Below are positions 1 through 5,462 of a stretch of DNA of 13,627 bases, one piece after another. This stretch comes from JAWXTK01 sp044433645 (GTDB taxonomy: Bacteria; Bacteroidota; Bacteroidia; Bacteroidales; Rikenellaceae), in assembly GCA_044433645.1 (NCBI GenBank), contig JAWXTK010000029.1, positions 1 to 13,627 on the forward strand, in the 5' to 3' direction. A model generated the notes under the pieces. It saw only the letters and a list, made by a program, of their open reading frames with translations. It was not told where the DNA came from and did no database searches. The translations under genes and the position numbers were made by a program. Numbering within the stretch: position 1 is the first letter of the stretch; each line of letters begins with the position of its first letter.

Positions 1-370
<370 letters not shown>

Positions 371-397
371 TTAAACTATCTCTTTTCTCATTCTGTA

Positions 398-424
398 ATC
401 TTCAAATCTTAATGATTTGAAGAT
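398..424 (+). other. Hairpin in the 23S-5S spacer, probable processing site
   Basis: ATCTTCAAATC (398-408) and GATTTGAAGAT (414-424) form a perfect 11-bp stem with a TTAAT loop. There is no T tract after it, so it is not a good terminator, and 5S must be transcribed through it. A separate 6-base match, TCTGTA (392-397) with TACAGA (464-469), could close a larger stem around it. A role in processing the rRNA precursor is an inference from position. Confidence 0.5.
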
Positions 425-478
425 GAATACCTTTACTATAAGAACTAAGAATTAGTCTTGTAATACAGACTTAAAAAT

Positions 479-589
<111 letters not shown>

Positions 590-593
590 TCAG

Positions 594-628
594 GAGCCAA
601 GTGATTTTTTCACTTGGCTCTTTTTTTT
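594..628 (+). terminator. rRNA operon terminator
   Basis: GAGCCAAGTGA (594-604) and TCACTTGGCTC (610-620) form a perfect 11-bp stem with a 5-T loop, followed by eight T's (621-628). It is a textbook intrinsic terminator directly after 5S. Confidence 0.95.
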
Positions 629-688
629 GTGCCTATGTGTTATTTGTTGTAAAAAATATTGTAGTGTTGTAAGAAATGTTGTAATTTT

Positions 689-718
689 GGGTCGGTTGGG
701 TGATGAGGGTCTGGAGGG
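689..718 (+). repeat. G-run repeat of 9-base period, G-quadruplex motif
   Basis: Four GGG runs begin at 689, 698, 707 and 716, each followed by six other bases, so the period is exactly nine (GGGTNNNNN units). This meets the usual G-quadruplex pattern of four G3 tracts with loops of up to seven bases. A related but different repeat lies at 2849-2889. Function is unknown. Confidence 0.6.
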
Positions 719-728
719 TATGATGATG

Positions 729-864
729 TTTTGTGGATGGTTGGTTACTTACAAATCTTCGATTTGTGGCACTCCAGCCAAAATGCTAACGCATTTTGTT
801 TTATAGGAGTGTCGTGCCCCGTTGACATATAACGCCCTCACGCCGGGCAGGCGCGACTAGCATC
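729..864. repeat. 136-bp imperfect repeat, copy 1, with variable-stem hairpin
   Basis: This copy aligns without gaps to 900-1035 (offset 171). It contains three hairpins: ACAAATC-TTC-GATTTGT (751-767), CAAAATGC-TAAC-GCATTTTG (about 780-799, same sequence in both copies) and CGCC-loop-GGCG (841-853). The first hairpin has a different sequence in copy 2 but still pairs fully. No coding sequence is apparent. The family is not recognised; a REP-like or MITE-like element or a structured RNA are both possible. Confidence 0.8.
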
Positions 865-899
865 GAGCTTCTAATTTGCTGACGTTTTGGGTGTATGGT

Positions 900-1035
900 T
901 TTTGTGGATGGTTGGTTACTGTCAGAGCTTAGCTCTGATGCCCTCCAGCCAAAATGCTAACGCATTTTGTTTTATAGTAGTGTCGTGCCCCGTTGACATA
1001 TAATGCCCTCACGCCGGCCAGGCGCGACTAGCATC
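900..1035. repeat. 136-bp imperfect repeat, copy 2, with variable-stem hairpin
   Basis: Second copy of the element at 729-864. Outside the variable hairpin, 5 of 119 aligned bases differ. Inside it the stem is TCAGAGC-TTA-GCTCTGA (922-938). Three of seven pairs are changed relative to copy 1 and all three are changed on both sides, so pairing is kept. The sequence after the copy differs from that after copy 1, which marks the repeat boundary. Confidence 0.8.
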
Positions 1036-1133
1036 AAGCAGATAGCCACTAGCGTATGCATATAGCCGAAGTAAGTTACTCTGAACTCTGGTTTAGATAC
1101 GTCAGCGACAAATAACCTATAATCCATAACTAT

Positions 1134-1167
1134 TTAAGGGGATATGAAATTAATCATACCCCCTTAA
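1134..1167 (-). terminator. Hairpin downstream of the barrel pseudogene, possible terminator
   Basis: TTAAGGGGATATG (1134-1146) and CATACCCCCTTAA (1155-1167) form a 13-bp stem with one mismatch and an 8-base loop. It is 21 bp beyond the stop codon of the minus-strand gene. The T tract on the minus-strand side is weak, so termination is likely but not certain. Confidence 0.5.
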
Positions 1168-1188
1168 TTGTATTTTGGTTGAAGTTTT

Positions 1189-1777
1189 TTAGAACGAGAA
1201 GTCTAGACCTGCTTGAAGTACGTTGTTGTGAATAGAGATAACTTCGTCTTTATAACAGTCTATTAAACCTTGGTTGTAACGCACTGTAATAGCGATATTA
1301 TCAGTGAAATTAAATGTTGTACCAATACAAAAACTTGTGTCGAAACTGCTAAATTGATAGTGAACACCTACAGGATCTTTAGCAAGGTAGCCATCATCCT
1401 CAACGTATGAAGCATTTAGCATCACACCAAATTGAGGTCCAAAATCAACACTCCATCTATTTCCTACGTAATATTTAAATATTACTGGCAGATTGATGTA
1501 ATTTAGACGATATGTATCACTTCCCTGTGCATATTCATCCGCAATCAGGTTGTAGATAAAACCTTGACGAGAGTAGAATAAGTTCGGGCTGAATTGAGAG
1601 TTTACTGGTAAGGTCTATTTCCATGTGGGCTCCAGCATAAACACTAGGCTTCATGTCTGCCTCTGAGCCATAGCCTGCCATACCCCCATTGAAACCAACC
1701 TTTATACCCCAGTTAATTTGCGCCGATGCACTCAGGACGCCAATTACAAGAATAAAAGAGAGAAGAATCTTTTTCAT
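1189..1777 (-). pseudogene. Outer-membrane beta-barrel protein (PorT-like), one frameshift
   Basis: A ~195-residue outer-membrane barrel gene that cannot be read in one frame. The start at 1777 gives a clear signal peptide, MKKILLSFILVIGVLSASAQ, cleaved before Q20. The reading then runs through IDLTSKLSIQPEL and meets a stop soon after. In the next frame the expected continuation FYSRQGFIYNLIADEYAQG appears, followed by LPVIFKYYVG and RWSVDFGPQFGVMLN up to 1189, ending in the hydrophobic F-x-F typical of outer-membrane proteins. The frames join near 1580, where one extra base (probably A) or two missing bases explains the break. The total span (589 nt) is one base more than a multiple of three. 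Both halves look unspoiled, so the mutation is recent, is a sequencing error, or reflects programmed variation. The gene at 8131 is a relative. Confidence 0.8.
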
Positions 1778-1812
1778 AATTTTATAGTCATTTAAAGTTA
1801 GATTTTTTTTCG

Positions 1813-1828
1813 TACCTTTACAAAGGTA
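1813..1828. promoter_or_regulatory. Palindromic divergent promoter elements between barrel gene and nitroreductase
   Basis: TACCTTT (1813-1819) and AAAGGTA (1822-1828) form an inverted repeat with a 2-base spacer. On the minus strand 1828-1821 reads TACCTTTG, a perfect Bacteroidota -7 element for the barrel gene. On the plus strand 1813-1820 reads TACCTTTA, one base off, at a good distance (about 50 nt) from the nitroreductase start. The -33 elements are weak in both directions. The two promoters would overlap and could exclude each other. Confidence 0.55.
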
Positions 1829-1871
1829 ATAAAATTTTAATAATATTGTTTGTTTATCTAATATTTTTTTT

Positions 1872-2402
1872 ATGGAATATTTAAAACTTGTTGATTTTAG
1901 GAGAAGTTTTCGCAAATTTCAACCTAAAATGGTGGAAAATCATCTGCTTGATCAAATTTTTAGGGCTACTTTTACTGCTCCGTCTTCAAAAAGCAGTCGT
2001 TCGTCTAGGTTTATTGTTGTTACTAATCCTGATATTTTAGAACAACTCTCGCAAATGCGCTCGCGTGGAGCTTCGTTTATTAAAGGTGCACCCATGGCAA
2101 TAGTGGTTTGTGGCGATAATTCATTGACAGATCTTTGGGTGGATAATTGCGCTATATCTACTACTCTTATGCAGCTTGCAATTCATGACTTAGGCCTGGG
2201 TTCTTGTTGGGTGCATGTACATTCAAGATTGCATGTAGATGGTGATGAGAATAAGGGGTCGGTAGAGGATTATCTTAAAGGGATAATTGATATTCCTCAG
2301 AACTGGTCGGTTGCTTGCGTAGTTGCTCTAGGTTATCCAACTGATACTCCTATTGCAAAAAAACAGTATGACGACACGGATAAAATCCTATATGTAAAAT
2401 AA
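1872..2402 (+). CDS. Nitroreductase-family FMN-dependent oxidoreductase
   Basis: This 176-residue protein belongs to the NADH:FMN nitroreductase superfamily, cytosolic homodimeric flavoproteins that reduce nitro compounds, quinones or flavins. The N-terminal FMN phosphate-binding signature RRSFRKF is at 10-16. A second contact segment, TAPSSKSSRSSRF, spans 35-47. GLGSCWV (108-114) is the usual substrate and flavin loop, and ALGYP (152-156) with the basic segment before the C-terminus is the end of the fold. The length is typical of the short subgroup. The start at 1872 was chosen because RRSFRKF then sits about ten residues from the N-terminus, as in relatives. The gene diverges from the barrel pseudogene and its stop lies 5 bp from that of a convergent small lipoprotein gene. 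The true substrate cannot be told from sequence. Confidence 0.9.
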   Translation: MEYLKLVDFRRSFRKFQPKMVENHLLDQIFRATFTAPSSKSSRSSRFIVVTNPDILEQLSQMRSRGASFIKGAPMAIVVCGDNSLTDLWVDNCAISTTLMQLAIHDLGLGSCWVHVHSRLHVDGDENKGSVEDYLKGIIDIPQNWSVACVVALGYPTDTPIAKKQYDDTDKILYVK

Positions 2403-2407
2403 GAATT

Positions 2408-2539
2408 TTATCTTCTTTTGTCTTGTTTTGAGCTTTGTTCTTTTTTAGTCTCTTCCTTTTGTTTTGGCTTTCTTTGAACAAAGCATGAACTCAACATGAC
2501 TGTTAAAAGAAGTAGGGCAATTAATTTTGTAGTTTTCAT
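2408..2539 (-). CDS. Small 43-residue lipoprotein
   Basis: An open reading frame of 44 codons reads MKTTKLIALLLLTVMLSSC, a short basic start, a hydrophobic core and a lipobox (LSSC) with the lipidated Cys at 19. The mature part is only 25 residues, very rich in Lys, Gln, Glu and Arg (FVQRKPKQKEETKKEQSSKQ and then DKRR). It would be an outer- or inner-membrane-anchored charged peptide facing the periplasm or surface. A Bacteroidota -7 element, TATCTTTG on the minus strand (2577-2570), lies 31 bp upstream of the start, which supports expression. I do not recognise the family, and no function can be given. It converges with the nitroreductase gene with 5 bp between the stops, and no terminator is obvious between them. 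Confidence 0.7.
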   Translation of the reverse strand: MKTTKLIALLLLTVMLSSCFVQRKPKQKEETKKEQSSKQDKRR

Positions 2540-2569
2540 AACTATTGAATTTTAGGTTTTTGATTTAAA

Positions 2570-2577
2570 CAAAGATA
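2570..2577 (-). promoter_or_regulatory. -7 promoter element of the small lipoprotein gene
   Basis: The minus strand reads TATCTTTG, matching TAnnTTTG, 31 bp before the start codon at 2539. The -33 region is T-rich but has no clean TTTG. Confidence 0.55.
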
Positions 2578-2669
2578 ATAAATTTTAAGCATGAAAAACA
2601 GCTTTTTTGTGCAATAAAGGGGGTAAATAATTAAAAAATGCACTTTTTTGACGATTTTTTTTGAAAAAA

Positions 2670-2701
2670 TTTGCATTTTCCAATTTCTTGCCTTATCTTT
2701 G
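2670..2701 (+). promoter_or_regulatory. Bacteroidota promoter with no gene behind it
   Basis: TTTGC (2670-2674) and TATCTTTG (2694-2701) are 19 bases apart, a near-ideal -33/-7 pair. Transcription would start near 2708. The next convincing coding sequence on this strand (3119) has its own promoter at 2899-2929, so this one probably serves a short RNA or a leader. Confidence 0.65.
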
Positions 2702-2706
2702 TAGAG

Positions 2707-2790
2707 AAGTTTTAAAGTTCATTTTAGGTTAGTGGTTTTAGGTTAGTAGGGGAAATGTGAGATGCGAATCTCATGTTTCCTTTCTTTATG
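2707..2790 (+). ncRNA. Candidate small RNA or structured leader
   Basis: The stretch follows a good promoter and carries no convincing gene. It begins with two copies of TTTTAGGTTAGT (2722-2733 and 2736-2747, 14-base period). A stem then runs from 2748 to 2783: GGAAATGTGAGAT (2751-2763) pairs over 13 positions with ATCTCATGTTTCC (2768-2780), with two G-U pairs and a GCGA loop, which is a stable GNRA tetraloop. Extra A-U and G-U pairs extend the base to 16. A U-rich stretch follows (TTTCTTTATG), poorer than in a classic terminator. The ends are guesses from promoter and hairpin. No known RNA family is recognised. The reading MRISCFLSLCSFLI that starts at 2762 overlaps the stem and is probably chance. 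Confidence 0.45.
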
Positions 2791-2848
2791 CTCATTTCTT
2801 ATCTGAGGGGTAAAAATCAAAAGTTGTTTTTAAATTTATGTATGTGAT

Positions 2849-2889
2849 GGGGTCGAGGGGGTCGAGAGGGTCATGAAGGGTCGTGAGGG
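2849..2889 (+). repeat. G-run repeat, G-quadruplex motif
   Basis: Five G tracts (2849-2852, 2857-2861, 2868-2870, 2878-2880, 2887-2889) are separated by loops of 4, 6, 7 and 6 bases, mostly TCGA-like units. The pattern fits a G-quadruplex. It lies 10 bp upstream of the -33 element of the thi operon promoter, on the coding strand, and echoes the repeat at 689-718. Confidence 0.6.
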
Positions 2890-2898
2890 CTTTGATTT

Positions 2899-2929
2899 TT
2901 TGTTAGAGTGATATTTTTTACTACCTTTG
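2899..2929 (+). promoter_or_regulatory. Promoter of the thi4-thiE operon
   Basis: TTTG (2899-2902) and TACCTTTG (2922-2929) are 19 bases apart. The predicted start of transcription, about 2935, falls just before the riboswitch, as expected. Confidence 0.85.
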
Positions 2930-2936
2930 TGATATC

Positions 2937-3023
2937 ACAGTTGGGGTGTCTGCCTGATTTTCTTGCAGTCTGAGATTATACCCATAGAACCTGATACGGA
3001 CAATGCTGTCGTAGGGAATCTGT
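2937..3023 (+). promoter_or_regulatory. TPP riboswitch aptamer (THI element)
   Basis: All conserved parts of the thiamin pyrophosphate aptamer are present in order: TTGGGGTG after the P1 strand ACAG (2937-2940), CTGAGA (2970-2975), ATACCC (2978-2983), GAACCTGAT (2987-2995) and GTAGGGAA (3011-3018), closed by CTGT (3020-3023). In known cases TPP binding lowers expression of thiamin synthesis and uptake genes. Here it precedes thi4 and thiE, which fits. Confidence 0.97.
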
Positions 3024-3078
3024 AAATGAGACTCATATTCTTGTGAGTGCTTGAGATTTGGTGCATCAGATGCCATCC

Positions 3079-3115
3079 AATTTGTGATACAAATTTTAAC
3101 TTATCTAATTGTATC
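3079..3115 (+). promoter_or_regulatory. Expression platform with mutually exclusive stems
   Basis: ACAAATT (3089-3095) pairs with AATTTGT (3079-3085) around a GAT loop. The overlapping GATACAA (3086-3092) pairs with TTGTATC (3109-3115), which ends four bases before the thi4 start codon. The two stems share bases and cannot coexist. The second would fold the region in front of the start codon and so suits translational control. There is no long T tract, so a transcription terminator is less likely. Which stem goes with TPP cannot be told by eye. Confidence 0.45.
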
Positions 3116-3118
3116 ATT

Positions 3119-3892
3119 ATGGAAAAAATCGTTTCAAAAGGAATCGTGGATTCTTATTTCAAGAAATTATCTGAAAATCTTTCTTTGGATGTGGCTATTG
3201 TTGGTGGTGGTCCTTCGGGTCTTGTGGCTGCTTATTACCTGGCCAAGGCTGGTCGTCGTGTGGCTTTGTTTGAAAGAAAATTAGCTCCTGGTGGAGGTAT
3301 GTGGGGTGGCGCTATGATGTTTAATGAGATTATGGTGCAAAAAGAGGCTATACATATATTTGATGAGCTAGGAGTACAGTACAAAGCTACTGAAAATGAC
3401 GATTATTTCTTGGTGGATTCTGTGCATTCAACTTCGGCTCTTATTTATAAAGCGACTGAGGCTGGGGTTACGATTTTTAATTGTTATTCAGTGGAAGATG
3501 TTGTGTTTCAGCAAGGTAGAGTGAGTGGTTTGGTAGTGAACTGGGCGCCCGTTGCTAGAGAGGGTATGCATGTAGATCCTTTGATGTTTATGGCTAAGGC
3601 TGTGTTGGAGGGTACGGGTCATGATTGTGAGATATCAACGCTTGTGGCCAAAAAAAATGATGTGGCGCTTGATACTCCTTCGGGTGGGGTGAAGGGCGAG
3701 AAATCGCTTGATGTAGAGCTTGGAGAGAAAACTACCGTTGAGAATACTAAAGAGATTTTCCCAGGTCTTTATGTGTCGGGCATGGCTGCTAATGGTGTGA
3801 TGGGTGCTCCTCGTATGGGCCCTATTTTTGGTGGTATGTTGCTTTCGGGCGAGAAAGTGGCTAAGTTGATAGACGAAAACTTATCTATATAA
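3119..3892 (+). CDS. thi4: Thiazole synthase of the Thi4 family, sulfide-dependent type
   Basis: The 257-residue protein makes the thiamin thiazole (ADP-thiazole) from NAD and glycine. The Rossmann loop GGGPSG is at 29-34, the second FAD/NAD-binding segment ERKLAPGGGMWGG at 52-64, and the conserved C-terminal block GAPRMGPIFGGMLLSG at 229-244. In the active segment GMHVDPL the residue before VDP is His151. Yeast THI4 has here the Cys that gives up its sulfur and inactivates the enzyme; methanogen homologues have His, use free sulfide and turn over many times. This enzyme is therefore predicted to be sulfide-dependent and catalytic, which suits an anaerobic, sulfide-rich cell. The start at 3119 was chosen over an upstream in-frame ATG at 3047, because that one lies in the riboswitch leader and would add 24 unconserved residues. 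The gene sits behind a TPP riboswitch, 5 bp before thiE. Confidence 0.93.
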   Translation: MEKIVSKGIVDSYFKKLSENLSLDVAIVGGGPSGLVAAYYLAKAGRRVALFERKLAPGGGMWGGAMMFNEIMVQKEAIHIFDELGVQYKATENDDYFLVDSVHSTSALIYKATEAGVTIFNCYSVEDVVFQQGRVSGLVVNWAPVAREGMHVDPLMFMAKAVLEGTGHDCEISTLVAKKNDVALDTPSGGVKGEKSLDVELGEKTTVENTKEIFPGLYVSGMAANGVMGAPRMGPIFGGMLLSGEKVAKLIDENLSI

Positions 3893-3897
3893 TTAAT

Positions 3898-4509
3898 ATG
3901 AAGGATTTTGGCCTTTATATGATAATTACTTCGCCTATAGCCTCGCCTTGTGAGATTGCGCGCGTGGCTGTAAGTAGAGGAGTGAAGTACTTGCAACTAA
4001 GAGAAAAAAATCTCTCGGATAGAGAACTTTTGTCTTTGGCTAGAGAGCTTAGAGCGCTGACGTTAGGTACTCAAACTAAGTTTATTGTCAACGATAGGGT
4101 GGATATCGCTTATCTTTCGGCAGCTGACGGTGTGCATCTTGGCCAAGCAGATGTGAATATAGAGGATGCTAGGGCTTTATTGGGCAAAGATAAAATAGTG
4201 GGTTTGTCGACACATTCGCTCGCTCAGGCTAGGGAGGCTATTGCAAAGAGGCCTGATTATATAGGTTTTGGGCCTGTGTATAAAACTCCAACTAAGGCTG
4301 TGCCTGATGCTGTCGTGGGCTGTGAATTGTTAAGGCAGGTGATAGATTTTGCGAGTGTGCCTGTGGTAGCGATTGGGGGAATAACTCTAGAGAATTTGCC
4401 TTGCGTTTTGGCCTCCGGAGCTAAGAATGTTTGTGCTGTAAGGCCTTTTATGCAGACTAAGGATGTTGAAGCAGAGGTGGATAAATTTATCGAGGCTTTA
4501 AAAGGCTAA
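3898..4509 (+). CDS. thiE: Thiamin-phosphate synthase
   Basis: The 203-residue TIM-barrel enzyme joins the pyrimidine HMP-PP to the thiazole phosphate to give thiamin phosphate, in the cytosol. The family motifs appear in order: QLREK (33-37) and VND (64-66), diphosphate- and Mg-binding; GVHLGQAD (78-85); GLSTHS (102-107); DYIGFGPVYKTPTK (120-133); and AIGGI (158-162) followed by GAKNVCAV. Length is normal (about 200-215). It is 5 bp after thi4 in the same operon, so the two genes supply and use the thiazole. A genuine start at 3898 is supported because the N-terminus begins just before the first barrel strand (LYMIITS). The operon has no thiC, thiG or thiH in this window, so pyrimidine synthesis or uptake must be encoded elsewhere. 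Confidence 0.95.
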   Translation: MKDFGLYMIITSPIASPCEIARVAVSRGVKYLQLREKNLSDRELLSLARELRALTLGTQTKFIVNDRVDIAYLSAADGVHLGQADVNIEDARALLGKDKIVGLSTHSLAQAREAIAKRPDYIGFGPVYKTPTKAVPDAVVGCELLRQVIDFASVPVVAIGGITLENLPCVLASGAKNVCAVRPFMQTKDVEAEVDKFIEALKG

Positions 4510-4531
4510 GTAATTTTATAAGATATTGTTA

Positions 4532-4568
4532 AAAAACGTTGTAAGTGAGTGCTTATGACGTTTTTTTT
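4532..4568 (+). terminator. Terminator of the thi4-thiE operon
   Basis: AAAAACGTTGTAAG (4532-4545) and CTTATGACGTTTTT (4552-4565) form a 14-bp stem with two wobble pairs and a TGAGTG loop, and the T's continue to 4568. It begins 22 bp after the thiE stop. Confidence 0.9.
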
Positions 4569-4570
4569 GT

Positions 4571-4578
4571 TATATTTG
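4571..4578 (+). promoter_or_regulatory. -7 promoter element of the lipoprotein operon
   Basis: TATATTTG matches TAnnTTTG and sits 30 bp before the start codon at 4608. The -33 region lies inside the upstream terminator stem and is not a good match. Confidence 0.55.
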
Positions 4579-4607
4579 TGAGAAGAAATTTTTAAAAACT
4601 AAATATT

Positions 4608-4994
4608 ATGAGAAAATTACGTGTTGTAGCTTTGATGTTAGCCCTTTGTTGTGGGCTTATATCTTGTACGGGCTCGGATGAGAGTAATGCTACTAAAGTG
4701 GCAGATAATTTCCTAGATGCTTTCTTGCACTCTAAAGTGGAGGTAATGAAGCAGGTGGCTGCACCAAGTGTAGATGTTAATGCGCTAAATCAATTAATTG
4801 ATTTAATGCAAACAGAAGGATTTGAGGTTATGATGAGTGCGATAAAAGGTTATCAGGTGTTGGGAGTAGAAATTACGGGCGACGATGCCTTAGTAACTTA
4901 TAGTATAGAGGGTACAGACGGGACTCAGGAAACTCAACACTTCCCACTGATGAAAAAAGATGGAAAATGGTATGTTAATTTTGCAGGATTTTAA
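4608..4994 (+). CDS. Small lipoprotein with NTF2-like (DUF4878-type) fold, copy 1
   Basis: The 128-residue product opens with a lipoprotein signal, MRKLRVVALMLALCCGLISC, with the lipidated Cys at 20 (lipobox LISC). The mature domain has the small alpha-beta pattern of NTF2-like Bacteroidota lipoproteins: a first helix (ATKVADNFLDAFLHS), a helical middle region, then strands ending in the conserved KKDGKWYVN. Proteins of this group commonly precede or follow one another in tandem, and their role is unknown. It is predicted to be membrane-anchored in the periplasm. Four bases separate its stop from the ATG of the next lipoprotein, so the two form an operon. It resembles the gene at 5463 in length, N-terminus and the terminal GKWY motif. 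The exact DUF assignment is from pattern memory. Confidence 0.75.
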   Translation: MRKLRVVALMLALCCGLISCTGSDESNATKVADNFLDAFLHSKVEVMKQVAAPSVDVNALNQLIDLMQTEGFEVMMSAIKGYQVLGVEITGDDALVTYSIEGTDGTQETQHFPLMKKDGKWYVNFAGF

Positions 4995-4998
4995 TAAT

Positions 4999-5379
4999 AT
5001 GAAGAGATTATTTTTTACTATGTTGTGTGCCCTAGCATTTGTGGCATGTAGCGAGAAAACGGCTGAAGAAAAAATTGCAGAAAAGGTTGCAACTTACTAT
5101 ACGACTATGCTTAAAGGTGACTTTGAGGCTTGTGTTAATACCTTTGAGGCTAGTGATAGAGTTGACTTGTTGAATGAGCCGGTGGCTAGGGAAGTATTTG
5201 AATCTCAGGAATATAGAGACTATGTTAAAATATGTGAAGGATTTGAAATCGTGTCTATTGATATAAGAGATGACTTTGCTGGCGTAGAGGTGGGATTCAC
5301 TAATGGCGAGGGAGAATATTTGCTATTGGTTAATGTGGATAATGATTGGTTTGTTACAGCAGGAAATCCTCAGGATTAG
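4999..5379 (+). CDS. Small lipoprotein with NTF2-like fold, copy 2
   Basis: The 126-residue product has the signal MKRLFFTMLCALAFVAC with Cys17 as the lipidation site (FVAC). The mature part begins SEKTAEEKIAEKVATYYTTM and has the same helix-then-sheet outline as its neighbours, ending NDWFVTAGNPQD, where NDWFVTA takes the place of GKWYVN. It is the most divergent of the three. The start at 4999 is preferred over an in-frame ATG at 4960, which would overlap the upstream gene and place 13 residues before the signal peptide. It is cotranscribed with the gene at 4608 (4-bp gap). Function is unknown; it may be an envelope lipoprotein. Confidence 0.72.
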   Translation: MKRLFFTMLCALAFVACSEKTAEEKIAEKVATYYTTMLKGDFEACVNTFEASDRVDLLNEPVAREVFESQEYRDYVKICEGFEIVSIDIRDDFAGVEVGFTNGEGEYLLLVNVDNDWFVTAGNPQD

Positions 5380-5398
5380 TAAATTTTGATGTGAATAT

Positions 5399-5428
5399 TT
5401 GTTTTTTTAGTTATTTTGTATTATCTTG
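5399..5428 (+). promoter_or_regulatory. Possible promoter of the third lipoprotein gene
   Basis: TTG (5399-5401) and TATCTTG (5422-5428) are 20 bases apart. The -7 element misses one T of TAnnTTTG. The 83-bp gap after the second lipoprotein gene leaves room for it, and no terminator is seen between, so readthrough from upstream is also possible. Confidence 0.4.
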
Positions 5429-5462
5429 TCACTAAGACTTTAAACTATTAAAACTTATAATT

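Larger units (their letters stand above)
629..1188. other. Non-coding region with repeats, no gene seen
   Basis: No open reading frame of convincing quality is present on either strand. From left to right it holds three short GTTGTAA repeats (646, 666, 678), a G-run repeat (689-718), two 136-bp imperfect repeats (729-864 and 900-1035) separated by 35 bp, about 100 bp with nothing recognised, and a hairpin (1134-1167) beyond the stop codon of the minus-strand barrel gene. Confidence 0.7.

Noticed and set aside
770..811. CACTCC/GGAGTG stem joining the hairpins of repeat copy 1
   Set aside because: The matching positions in copy 2 do not pair (C-T mismatches), so it is not a conserved part of the repeat.
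629..1188. CRISPR array
   Set aside because: Only two copies, 136 bp long with a 35-bp gap, and no regular spacers or cas genes.
1778..1915. Longer N-terminus of the barrel gene on the minus strand
   Set aside because: It would place residues before a clear signal peptide and run over the -7 element and into the nitroreductase gene.
2762..2806. 14-codon reading MRISCFLSLCSFLI as a leader peptide
   Set aside because: It overlaps a stable hairpin, has no family or regulatory codon pattern, and such short frames are common by chance.
3047..3118. Upstream in-frame start adding 24 residues to Thi4
   Set aside because: The stretch lies in the riboswitch leader, its peptide resembles no Thi4 N-terminus, and ATG at 3119 gives the normal family length and start.
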